From an uncultured Lachnospiraceae bacterium (GTDB taxonomy: Bacteria > Bacillota > Clostridia > Lachnospirales > Lachnospiraceae), in the NCBI GenBank assembly GCA_910576975.1, contig CAJTJY010000034.1:1-25402 (forward strand): a stretch of DNA of 25,402 nt, in the 5' to 3' direction. Shown piece by piece: positions 14,944-23,222 of this stretch. Positions within the stretch are counted from its first letter, which is position 1. Each line of letters begins with the position of its first letter. The translations under genes were made by a program, and so were the position numbers. The notes beneath the pieces are model-generated. The model searched no databases, had not been told where the DNA came from, and worked only from the letters and a program-made list of their open reading frames with translations.

Positions 14944-16125
14944 ATGGGATTATTCAGGAAAAAGAAAAAGCCGAAATATGTAGAAGATATTTTAGAATTT
15001 GATCTAAGTCAGCAGCAAGAACAGGGCAGACCGCAAGACAAGGCAAAGCCAAGAGCCAGCAACAATCCGGCGATGGAGTATTGCGACCAGATTTTGAAAG
15101 CTGCAAAAGGGCTGGAGGAGACAAAAAAAGATTATAAAATCGTCACCGATTATTTGACGGATATACAGATCATTGAAAATCTTCCAGAACAGGAGATCTC
15201 AAAGATTCAGGGCGTCGCCCAAAAAGTGATGGCGCTGAATGAATCCAGGGACGCCTATTTGAACAAGTCAAAGACCATTTCTGATGCGCAGTTTGCCCAG
15301 ATGGAACAGCTTGCAGATCAGATTCCATATATTATCAAACGCCTGAAAGAGAATGAAGCATATCAGACTACGGTAAAGCGGGATATGCAGTATCTGGAGG
15401 GGGAGCGCGAAGAGTGGCGTTATTATAAGGAAGCGCTGGAACAGGAGTGCCGCCTGCTGCGCCGCTTGCTCTACCTGCTTGCCGGAGGGTTTATTGCCGC
15501 TGCGATTTTAATCGTCGTACTGAGCCAGATGATGCGCTTTGATGTTCGGATGCCATTTTTGCTGTCCGTGGCTGCAGCGGGAGCGGCGGGAGGACTGCTA
15601 GTTTTGCGTTTGCAAAATGATGTGGCGGACATTAAGAGATCTCAAGCAAATATCAACCGTGCCACCACTCTTTTGAATAAGATTTCTTTTAAGTATGTGA
15701 ATGTTACCAATGCTGTGGACTATGCGTGTGAGAAATACCATGTGGAGAATTCTTATGAATTGAACTATATCTGGGACCAGTATTTAGAGGCAGTCCAGGA
15801 GAGAGAGAAATATCAGCGTACCAACGATGACCTGGAGTATTTTAACGATAAGCTGATACAACTGCTTCATGGTTACCGCCTTTATGATGCAAGGATCTGG
15901 ATTTATCAGGTACATGCCCTGCTAGATAAAAAGGAGATGGTGGAAGTAAAGCATGAGCTTGTGGTGCGCCGCCAGAAGCTGCGCTCTAGCATGGAGACGC
16001 AAGTAGCGAGAATCCAGGGAGCGAAAGAAGAAATCCTAAAACTGGTAAAAGCCCATCCGGGCAATGAGTCAGAGATTCAGGCGATCTTAGAAGAACTGGA
16101 CAGAGAGTGCGGGCTGGCATCCTAA
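14944..16125 (+). CDS. Two-TM coiled-coil membrane protein of unit A
   Basis: About 393 residues: MGLFRKKKKPKYVEDILEFD, a Gln-rich linker, then a long coiled coil (about 50-165, e.g. AKGLEETKKDYKIVTDYLTD). Two adjacent hydrophobic segments follow at about 172-195 (LLYLLAGGFIAAAILIVVLS) and 203-222 (MPFLLSVAAAGAAGGLLVLR), forming a hairpin, and a second cytoplasmic coiled coil fills the rest (QNDVADIKRSQANINRATTL ... NPGNESEIQAILEELDRE-like). The basic N-terminus is probably cytoplasmic, so both coils face the cytosol. The ATG at 14944 directly follows the TAA of the TPR gene; GTG at 14935, overlapping that stop, is an alternative start. It could be the membrane anchor of unit A. A strong terminator begins 20 bases after its stop. 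Family unknown to me. Confidence 0.75.
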   Translation: MGLFRKKKKPKYVEDILEFDLSQQQEQGRPQDKAKPRASNNPAMEYCDQILKAAKGLEETKKDYKIVTDYLTDIQIIENLPEQEISKIQGVAQKVMALNESRDAYLNKSKTISDAQFAQMEQLADQIPYIIKRLKENEAYQTTVKRDMQYLEGEREEWRYYKEALEQECRLLRRLLYLLAGGFIAAAILIVVLSQMMRFDVRMPFLLSVAAAGAAGGLLVLRLQNDVADIKRSQANINRATTLLNKISFKYVNVTNAVDYACEKYHVENSYELNYIWDQYLEAVQEREKYQRTNDDLEYFNDKLIQLLHGYRLYDARIWIYQVHALLDKKEMVEVKHELVVRRQKLRSSMETQVARIQGAKEEILKLVKAHPGNESEIQAILEELDRECGLAS

Positions 16126-16144
16126 TATCAGCGGCATGGGAATT

Positions 16145-16173
16145 AGCAGCGGACGGCAAGCCGCTGCTTTTTT
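16145..16173 (+). terminator. Intrinsic terminator between units A and B
   Basis: AGCAGCGG (16145-16152) pairs with CCGCTGCT (16161-16168) around an 8-base loop, followed by TTTTT. It separates the DUF5717 unit from the SWIM/MoxR/VWA unit. In the ~75 bases that follow I see no convincing promoter, so unit B may depend on read-through or on a non-standard promoter. Confidence 0.8.
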
Positions 16174-16246
16174 CTAATCAGAGTGTCAAAAGAATTGAAA
16201 TTTCCTTATTGGACAGGGGGAAAGAACGTCAAGTAGAGGTGAGAAT

Positions 16247-17674
16247 ATGAGAAAAATATCAGAACAATATATTACAATGCTTGCGCCAAATGCCAACGCC
16301 GTCAATAATGGCAGGAAAATTTGCCAAAAGGGCGGTTTTGTGAAACGGTACCGTTCCAAGGATGATACCTTTTATATGGGGGAGTGCAGCGGGAGCGGAA
16401 AGACAAACTATATCACATCGGCAGATTTTGTGGAGGAGGATCATCCGGTGTTCCGCTGTTCCTGCCCCAGCAGGCAATTTCCATGCAAACATAGCCTGGG
16501 GCTTCTCTTTGAGATGAGCATCGAAAAAGATTTTGAATTCTGTGAGATCCCAGAAGATATTCAGCGCAAAAGAGAGAAGAAAGAGGCCCGTGCGGCAAAA
16601 TCTTCTGCAGAAAAGAAAGAGGGAAAGCCCAAGGTAAATAAGGCAGCCCGCACGAAGAAGATTAAAAAGCAACTGGAAGGATTGAGGCTGACAGGAGAGA
16701 TCATGAACCAGCTGTTGCAAGCGGGACTGGGAACCATGGGCGGAAGTTCCATTAAGAAATACCGTGATTTGGCAAAGCAATTGGGTGATTATTATCTTGC
16801 AGGACCGCAGCTTTACGTAAACCGCCTGATTCTGGAAATGGAAGCTTTCCAAAAAGACGGGCAGGACAGCCATTATAAGAAAGCCATTCAGATCCTGGTT
16901 CAGCTTCGGGCATGTGTAAAAAAGGCGGAGGCTTATCTAAAAGAAAAGCTAAAGCATGAGCAAGTGGGAGATGACGACACGATTTTGTATGAAGAGCTGG
17001 GTGGAATCTGGAAGCTGGACCAGCTTCAAGCGCTGGGACTTATGAAAGAACATGCTTGTTTGCTGCAACTTTCATTTCAGGTGGTCTATGATCAGGCAAG
17101 AAAAGAATATATTGACATTGGCTGGTGGGCAGATGTTGACACGGGAGAAGTATCTGTGACCCGCAATTACCGTCCTCTTAAGGCAATCAAATATGTCAGG
17201 CGGGAAGATACCGTATTTGAGGCGGCATCCGTTCCAGTGCTAACTTATTATCCTGGGGATTTAAACCGCCGCATCCGCTGGGAGAATGCTGTTTACAGCC
17301 CAGTGACAAGAGAGCATCTTTCAGGGATTAGGTCTCATGCCCAGTCTAGCCTTGCGTCAGTCGTAAAAACCGTAAAAAACCAGATCAAGAATGTGCTTTC
17401 GGATCATTACGTGGTATTGCTTTTTGCCTTTGAGAAGATCGGCAAGATTCAAGATGCCTATGTCATGAAAGATTTGGAGGGCAATACGATTTTGCTGGAA
17501 GACATGCCAAATGCAGAGGGTAGCTCTGACCGCCTTTCCATGGTGACAGATCCTTCTCTTTTACAAGGACAGGTTCTTTTAGGGGCGTTTTATTACCTTG
17601 AAGATCAGCATCGCATCTGCGTGCAGCCTTACAGTATCGTAACGAGCGACAAAGTGGTTCGTTTGTTGTATTGA
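16247..17674 (+). CDS. SWIM zinc-finger protein
   Basis: A 475-residue protein with the SWIM motif CxCx6CxH: FRCSCPSRQFPCKHSLGLLF (C71, C73, C80, H82). This zinc-binding fold is implicated in DNA or protein contacts. It is embedded in a standard leader (ITMLAPNANAVNNGRKICQK then GECSGSGKTNYITSADFVEE). A Lys/Glu/Ala-rich linker (about 103-145, RKREKKEARAAKSSAEKKEG) connects it to a helical domain (LTGEIMNQLLQAGLGTMGGS, YRDLAKQLGDYYLAGPQLYV NRL) and a beta-rich C-terminus (GGIWKLDQLQALGLMKEHAC ... WWADVDTGEVSVTRNYRPLK). AGAGGTGAGAAT precedes the ATG. SWIM genes of this length head MoxR/DUF5682/VWA operons in Actinobacteria and Firmicutes (recall). It is probably the target-recognition or DNA-contact subunit. 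Confidence 0.9.
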   Translation: MRKISEQYITMLAPNANAVNNGRKICQKGGFVKRYRSKDDTFYMGECSGSGKTNYITSADFVEEDHPVFRCSCPSRQFPCKHSLGLLFEMSIEKDFEFCEIPEDIQRKREKKEARAAKSSAEKKEGKPKVNKAARTKKIKKQLEGLRLTGEIMNQLLQAGLGTMGGSSIKKYRDLAKQLGDYYLAGPQLYVNRLILEMEAFQKDGQDSHYKKAIQILVQLRACVKKAEAYLKEKLKHEQVGDDDTILYEELGGIWKLDQLQALGLMKEHACLLQLSFQVVYDQARKEYIDIGWWADVDTGEVSVTRNYRPLKAIKYVRREDTVFEAASVPVLTYYPGDLNRRIRWENAVYSPVTREHLSGIRSHAQSSLASVVKTVKNQIKNVLSDHYVVLLFAFEKIGKIQDAYVMKDLEGNTILLEDMPNAEGSSDRLSMVTDPSLLQGQVLLGAFYYLEDQHRICVQPYSIVTSDKVVRLLY

Positions 17675-17712
17675 GAGAAATGTGAGATGGTACAGAATGG
17701 AGGAAACAGAAG

Positions 17713-19737
17713 ATGAATCTTAATCCGCTTTATGAATTAAAGGAACGACTGGAATCTGGCATAATTGCAGGCGTTTCCCTTCTATCCGAGGATTTTCGCC
17801 TTGCGCGGGCTGTAGAGCAGATCGAGCCTTTGTCCAAAGCGTCACCGGTATTTCAAAAGATTTACCAGTCAGCGATGCAGCTATTGTCAGACGAGGGAGA
17901 TAGAAAAGGAGATATGTTGCTTGACATTCTCGGATTTGTGGACGCCGTGCTGACCACCCAGGCGGTGACCGAAGTGGAAGGAAGCTTAGAACCGCTTGAA
18001 GTCGCAGAGGGCAGCTTGTGCTGTGAGGTTCCTTATAGCCAGCTTGCTCCGTTGCTTTTGGCTTTGTCAACTTCCGGGAGCGGCCATTATAGCATGATTG
18101 TGGAAGCTCATGATAAAAATCCAGAGATTTTTTCTGATTATCGTTTAAAGACAGCTCTCGTGGCAGGTCTGAATGCGGGATATTCGGAACTTGCAGAGCA
18201 GATTGAACGGTGGCTTTGTGAGCAAGACGCTTCGCTGCTTCCCTTGCTGAAAAAGGGATTTGATCCAAAAGGAAAGAAAGAAATGGCGCGCCGGGTTCAT
18301 GTAGTCGAAGCTATTGCCGGGGCAGGGGAAAATGCATGGTATCTTTCGATGCTTCCAGAGGCAGAGAAGGAGGTTCGCACCGCCCTGATCCAGGCGATGC
18401 GCCACAGTCAGGAGAATCGGGAGATTTTGCAAGGGTTTACTAAGACGGAAAAGGGAAACTGCAAGAAAGCTGCCTTGTGGTCGATGGCGCGCATGGAGGG
18501 AACGGAAAACCTGGAATTTTGGGAGTCGCAAATTCGAAAAAACCCTGCGGCAGCGTCAAAATATCTGGCGTTTTCTGTTAGCGACGAGATATCTGACCTG
18601 ATTGCGGACGCAGTCTGTCGAATGTTGGACGGATTGGAAGAACAAGCGAAAAACGAAACGATCGTCTTAGAGGAGAAAGATCGTGCAACGCTGCAGGCGT
18701 TGTTTGATTCCCTGCTTGGGAAGTCTTCTCAAAAGATGCTTGACTTGTACCGCAGGCTGGCGTCGCAGAACTTGCTGGCGCAGATCAAGACCGAGGACGG
18801 AAAGCAGGTTGAATTTGACAGTGGCGATACGTATTATGCTTATCATGACAATGCAAAGATACCAGCGCCCCAGTATCTTGCAGAGCTTCTTTTAAAGTCT
18901 ATGATTTTTAATTGTGACAAGCGGCTGTTTGCCCTTGCAGAGGAATTGTATCAGGAACATGCAGAGCGTTTTCTAAAGCCAGCGCTGGCAGCTTCCTTGT
19001 TGACGAAAGGGGCGGCGGAGACGTACGATAAGTTTTCGGTCTGGCTCACAGAGGGCAGGCAGCTCAAAAAGGAATCGCAAAGCCAGAAGCTGGCACGTCA
19101 GGAAATTATGGATACCTTTGCCAAAGTCGCATGGAGAAAAGAGAAAGGATGTTATCAATTCCTGGGATGTTATCATGATGAATTCCAGGATCAGCAAATT
19201 CAGGTTCGACATGACCTTTTTGAGAGACCAGATATCCGCTGGATAGAGCTTTTTACTGATCCTGCGATCAAAAAGACAGGGATGTTCCATACCTATCGTT
19301 GCGTTTACTCTGATGCCGATCATTTTTATGATCATTTTACAAGGGACTGGGATTTGATCCTCGAAAATCTGATTTGTCCTTTCGATGAAGATGTTTGCCG
19401 TATGCTGGGCAATTATTTTTATAAACGTGCGCAGATAAACGTTAGTATTAATAACTATAGGAAATTTTTCCCACTATTGCAAAGGTGCAAATTTTCGGGT
19501 GGCAGAGGACTTGTGGTAAAAGGCGTGCAGAAAGTAACGTTTCGTTTTTGGGACTTACTGGATTTACTGCAGTCTTGCCCCATGCCGTTGTCTGACCAGG
19601 TGAAAGAGCTGGAGGAAATAAAGATGCTGGTAGATGATCACAAAGTCACGATTTCTGGCTGGAATGAGGAAAAATATCAGGATTTGCGCACGGTCCTATT
19701 AAAGAAGCAGGAAGAACAAGAGACACAGAAAGAATAG
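17713..19737 (+). CDS. HEAT-like helical scaffold protein of unit B
   Basis: A 674-residue, almost wholly helical cytoplasmic protein. Stretches such as VRTALIQAMRHSQENREILQ and KKAALWSMARMEGTENLEFW show the paired-helix periodicity of HEAT repeats (about residues 110-330). The C-terminal third is less regular and includes RHDLFERPDIRWIELFTDPA and RCVYSDADHFYDHFTRDWDL. No enzyme motif is visible. It stands exactly where related operons in other phyla carry a DUF5691 protein (recall of gene order); sequence identity to that family is not evident by eye, so the equivalence is positional. GGAGG (17699-17703) sets the start. The intergenic distances, 38 bases upstream and 19 downstream, support one operon. 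It may hold the SWIM and MoxR subunits together. Confidence 0.75.
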   Translation: MNLNPLYELKERLESGIIAGVSLLSEDFRLARAVEQIEPLSKASPVFQKIYQSAMQLLSDEGDRKGDMLLDILGFVDAVLTTQAVTEVEGSLEPLEVAEGSLCCEVPYSQLAPLLLALSTSGSGHYSMIVEAHDKNPEIFSDYRLKTALVAGLNAGYSELAEQIERWLCEQDASLLPLLKKGFDPKGKKEMARRVHVVEAIAGAGENAWYLSMLPEAEKEVRTALIQAMRHSQENREILQGFTKTEKGNCKKAALWSMARMEGTENLEFWESQIRKNPAAASKYLAFSVSDEISDLIADAVCRMLDGLEEQAKNETIVLEEKDRATLQALFDSLLGKSSQKMLDLYRRLASQNLLAQIKTEDGKQVEFDSGDTYYAYHDNAKIPAPQYLAELLLKSMIFNCDKRLFALAEELYQEHAERFLKPALAASLLTKGAAETYDKFSVWLTEGRQLKKESQSQKLARQEIMDTFAKVAWRKEKGCYQFLGCYHDEFQDQQIQVRHDLFERPDIRWIELFTDPAIKKTGMFHTYRCVYSDADHFYDHFTRDWDLILENLICPFDEDVCRMLGNYFYKRAQINVSINNYRKFFPLLQRCKFSGGRGLVVKGVQKVTFRFWDLLDLLQSCPMPLSDQVKELEEIKMLVDDHKVTISGWNEEKYQDLRTVLLKKQEEQETQKE

Positions 19738-19756
19738 AAGAGAGGAGAATTGCGAG

Positions 19757-20845
19757 ATGGCACAAGAGACGATGGTACAGCGTCTGCCGGCAGAGCAGAT
19801 GTTTCAAAAGGAAATCAATGCATTAATCAAGGCGGAACAGGATCCCATTCCCACCGGATGGAAGATGTCCCCCAAATCGGTCTTGACTTATATAACAGGG
19901 GGAAAAGCGGGCAGGACGGTGATCACGCCCAAATATATCGGACATAAACGCCTGGTAGAAATCGCCATTGCCACCCTGGTCACAGATCGCGCGCTGTTGT
20001 TGATTGGAGAGCCCGGCACGGCAAAGTCCTGGCTTTCAGAGCATTTGTCGGCAGCTATCAATGGGGATTCTACCAAGGTCATTCAGGGCACGGCGGGAAC
20101 CACGGAAGAACAGATTCGTTATTCTTGGAATTATGCGATGCTGATTGCCCAGGGTCCTTCCCCGGAAGCGATGCTCAAAAGCCCGGTTTACCATGCCATG
20201 GAGACAGGGACCATTGCCAGGTTAGAAGAGATTTCCAGATGTGCCTCAGAAGTGCAGGATGCGCTGATTTCCATTTTGTCAGAAAAGCGGATTTCTGTGT
20301 CGGAGCTGGGATTGGAGGTTCCGGCGCAGAAAGGATTTTCTGTAATTGCCACGGCAAATACTAGAGATAAAGGCGTAAATGAAATGTCTGCCGCACTGAA
20401 ACGCCGTTTTAATATCGTAGTGCTTCCTGCGCCTGCCGATCTGGAATCAGAGATGGATATTGTAAAGACTCGTGTGACGCAGCTTTCTGAAAACCTGGAT
20501 CTGAATGCCAGTCTGCCGCAACAGGAAGTGGTGGAAAAGGTATGCACGATCTTCCGGGAATTGCGTCTTGGCGCAACCTTGGATGGCAAGCAGAAATTAA
20601 AGCCCACCACCGGGGTTTTATCGACCGCAGAGGCGATCTCCCTACTTGCAAACAGCATGGCGTTGGCGGGAAGCTTCGGCAATGGAACGATTACGGATTA
20701 TGATTTAGCCGCCGGACTGCAGGGAGCGATTGTAAAGGATGATGAGAAAGACAGCCTTGCCTGGAAAGAGTACCTGGAAAATGTGTTGCGCAAAAGAGGG
20801 GCAGCTTGGTCAGGCTTGTATAAGGAATGCAAGGAGCTGAATTAA
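19757..20845 (+). CDS. MoxR-type AAA+ ATPase
   Basis: A 362-residue AAA+ ATPase. Walker A is LLIGEPGTAKSWLSEHL (GEPGTAKS, residues 84-91). The Walker B region reads GTIARLEEISRCASEVQDAL (E157-E158), with E where MoxR usually has D in the first acidic place. Sensor 1 is SVIATANTRDKGVNEM (N201), and SAALKRRFNIVVLP carries the arginine finger. The C-terminal lid follows (TTGVLSTAEAISLLANSMAL). A long N-terminal part, MSPKSVLTYITGGKAGRTVI, precedes the core. MoxR proteins work with a VWA-domain partner to remodel or activate other proteins (CoxD/CoxE, RavA/ViaA), and the VWA gene is two genes downstream. The stop is two bases before the next ATG, showing translational coupling to DUF5682. Confidence 0.95.
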   Translation: MAQETMVQRLPAEQMFQKEINALIKAEQDPIPTGWKMSPKSVLTYITGGKAGRTVITPKYIGHKRLVEIAIATLVTDRALLLIGEPGTAKSWLSEHLSAAINGDSTKVIQGTAGTTEEQIRYSWNYAMLIAQGPSPEAMLKSPVYHAMETGTIARLEEISRCASEVQDALISILSEKRISVSELGLEVPAQKGFSVIATANTRDKGVNEMSAALKRRFNIVVLPAPADLESEMDIVKTRVTQLSENLDLNASLPQQEVVEKVCTIFRELRLGATLDGKQKLKPTTGVLSTAEAISLLANSMALAGSFGNGTITDYDLAAGLQGAIVKDDEKDSLAWKEYLENVLRKRGAAWSGLYKECKELN

Positions 20846-20847
20846 AC

Positions 20848-23187
20848 ATGGGAGAGAACTTACAGAGACATCAGTCAGATCAGGCTGATCGGACAGAAGA
20901 GTTTCAAGGAGATCTGGCAGATTGCAAAGGCGGGCCAGTACTATTTGGAATCCGTCATTTATCTCCGGCTGGCGCATGGAATGTTAGAAAGCTTTTGGAT
21001 CAGGTGAAGCCGCAATTGGTCCTGGTGGAGGGGCCAAGCGACTTCACGGAAGAACTGGAGGTATTGGCAGACGGCAAGGCAAAGCCGCCCATCGCCCTGA
21101 TGGCATATACGAGCGAGTCGCCGGTTCGCACCCTGCTGTATCCCTTTGCAGAATATTCTCCCGAATACCAGGCTATTTTGTGGGCGCAGCAACATCAGGC
21201 AGAATGCCGCTTTATTGATCTTCCGTCCAGCGTGTTCCTGGCTTTTTCCGATGCAAAGGAAAATAGCGAAGACGTCGGCGAGGAGGAGCGGATCAGCGTC
21301 TACCGCAGACTGGACGAGCTGTCAGGAGAGGATTCTCATGAGACTTTCTGGGAGCGCACGATGGAGCATTTCAGTGAAGGGGACGGATATCGCAAGGGTG
21401 CAAAAGCTTTTGGGAAACAGCTTCGGGAACTGACAGAGGGCAGGGGATGTGAAGATGCAAAAAACGTTGTGCGGGAGGCCTATATGAGGCGCCAGATCCA
21501 GGAAGCTATTAGTTCTGGCATTTTGCCAGAAAAAATCGTGGTGGTGACAGGGGCGTATCATACCGAAGGATTGAGGGGCGGCTTGCCAGGCCTTAGTGAC
21601 GCAGAATGTAAGCGGCTTCCGATGGTGGAAACCCAGAAAACTTGGATGCCATATTCTTATTATCGCTTGTCTTCCCGCTCTGGTTATGGAGCTGGGAATA
21701 AGGCCCCAGCTTATTATGGGCTGCTGTGGCAGGGATATCAGAAAGGGGAAGCAGATTATGCGGCCCGCAGCTATTTGTCCAAGCTTGCATTTTGGCAGCG
21801 ACAGAATGGCAATGTGGTATCATCCGCCGAGGTGATCGAGGCGGTGCGGCTTTCTTTTTCGCTTGCCAGCCTGCACGGATATCAGATTCCGGCGCTGCGG
21901 GATTTGCGGGATGCCGCAGTTACCTGCATGGGACATGGAAATTTTGGAGAAATTGCCCAGGCGGTTGCAGATACGGAGATTGGCACAGAGATAGGCTTTC
22001 TCCCTCAGGGAGTGAGCCGCACGTCTGTCCAGAATGATTTCTACCGTCTGTTGGAGGAATTGCATTTGCGGCGCTATTGTTCTGTGACAGCGGATGAGCT
22101 TGATCTTGATCTCAGGGAAAAGCTGTCAGTGAAGTCGGAAAAAGCAGCGTTTCTTGACCGAGAGCGTTCGTTTTTCCTGCACCGCCTGCGTGTGCTTGGA
22201 ATTTCTTTTGCATCTTGGCAAAAGGTGCAGCAGGAGAAGGCGACTTGGGCGGAGCATTGGATCATGCGCTGGACGCCGGAAGCGGAGATTGAGATTGTGG
22301 AGGCTCAATTAAAGGGAGACACGATCCTTCTGGCAGCGTCTTTCCAGCTAAAGGAGGAGGCAGAAAAGGAAGAAGGGATTGCGGGCGTTGCAAAGATGAT
22401 TGAGGAATCTTTTTTGTGTGGAATCCCCCAGATGATAAGCTATGCCACATCTATCCTGCAGCGGATTGCCGTGGAGGCCGCAGCAGTGGGGGAAATTGCA
22501 AAGACGGTGCAGAGCTTGTCGCTGGTGATTCAATATGGGAGCATCCGCAAGCTTTCTGGCGAAGCGCTGGTCCCGGTGTTGCAACAGCTTTTCCTGCGGG
22601 CCTGCCTGCTGCTTCCAGAAAGCTGCGTTTGTGATGACCCTGCGTCCAGAGAATTGACAGAGTCGATCGGGATGCTCAATGAGGCGGCGTTAAGCCATGA
22701 ATTCCTTTCAGAGGAGGAATGGATTGCCGTTGTCAAAGAGCTTGCAAAGAGAGATGACTTAAATACCAGGATTTCAGGTTATGCCGTAGCTATTTTGCTG
22801 GAAAGAGGGCAGTTTACAAATGCAGAATTAGCGCTGCAGGTGGAACGAAGGCTTTCGAAGGGGGTTCCTGCAGATCTGGGAGCGGGATGGTTTGAAGGAC
22901 TTTCCCAAAAGAACCGTTATGCGCTGATTGCCCGTATGAGTCTTTGGGAAAGCCTGGATCAATATCTGGCTACTTTGGACGACGAAGAATTTAAACGGGC
23001 TCTTTTATTTTTGCGCCGTGCGTTTGCGGATTTTACAGCCAGGGAGAAAAGCGATATTGCAGAAAATTTAGGCGAGCTGTGGCAGTTAAATCCCAGCCAG
23101 GTCAGCGAGGCAGTTAATGCGCCTCTTACACAGGAGGCGTTAGGAATGCTAGAAGAATTGGACGACTTTGATTTTGGGGATATTTGA
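20848..23187 (+). CDS. DUF5682 protein, TraB/EreA-like core plus helical tail
   Basis: About 779 residues, cytoplasmic. The N-terminal core has the DUF5682 blocks VLFGIRHLSPAGAWNVRKLL, QLVLVEGPSDF, PPIALMAYTSESPVRTLLYP, YSPEYQAILWAQQHQAECRF and IDLPSS, and later IVVVTGAYHTEGLRGG. GIRH (34-37), E61 and GAYH (235-238) form a GxxH...E...GxxH set like that of the TraB/PrgY/Tiki group. From about 270 the protein is helical, ending in an acidic tail (LGMLEELDDFDFGDI). The ATG at 20848, with AAGGAG 11 bases upstream, is preferred; the ATG at 20827 lies inside the MoxR gene with no spacing from AAGGA. The family's known genomic partner is a MoxR/VWA pair, as here. It is a candidate effector or substrate-handling subunit. 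Confidence 0.9.
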   Translation: MGENLQRHQSDQADRTEEFQGDLADCKGGPVLFGIRHLSPAGAWNVRKLLDQVKPQLVLVEGPSDFTEELEVLADGKAKPPIALMAYTSESPVRTLLYPFAEYSPEYQAILWAQQHQAECRFIDLPSSVFLAFSDAKENSEDVGEEERISVYRRLDELSGEDSHETFWERTMEHFSEGDGYRKGAKAFGKQLRELTEGRGCEDAKNVVREAYMRRQIQEAISSGILPEKIVVVTGAYHTEGLRGGLPGLSDAECKRLPMVETQKTWMPYSYYRLSSRSGYGAGNKAPAYYGLLWQGYQKGEADYAARSYLSKLAFWQRQNGNVVSSAEVIEAVRLSFSLASLHGYQIPALRDLRDAAVTCMGHGNFGEIAQAVADTEIGTEIGFLPQGVSRTSVQNDFYRLLEELHLRRYCSVTADELDLDLREKLSVKSEKAAFLDRERSFFLHRLRVLGISFASWQKVQQEKATWAEHWIMRWTPEAEIEIVEAQLKGDTILLAASFQLKEEAEKEEGIAGVAKMIEESFLCGIPQMISYATSILQRIAVEAAAVGEIAKTVQSLSLVIQYGSIRKLSGEALVPVLQQLFLRACLLLPESCVCDDPASRELTESIGMLNEAALSHEFLSEEEWIAVVKELAKRDDLNTRISGYAVAILLERGQFTNAELALQVERRLSKGVPADLGAGWFEGLSQKNRYALIARMSLWESLDQYLATLDDEEFKRALLFLRRAFADFTAREKSDIAENLGELWQLNPSQVSEAVNAPLTQEALGMLEELDDFDFGDI

Positions 23188-23222
23188 AATTTTAGTAAGA
23201 AAAGAGAAGGGATGATACAGAC

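Noticed and set aside
20827..20847. Upstream ATG for the DUF5682 gene
   Set aside because: It lies in the MoxR coding end with AAGGA directly adjoining it; the ATG at 20848 has AAGGAG at a usable distance and follows the MoxR stop.
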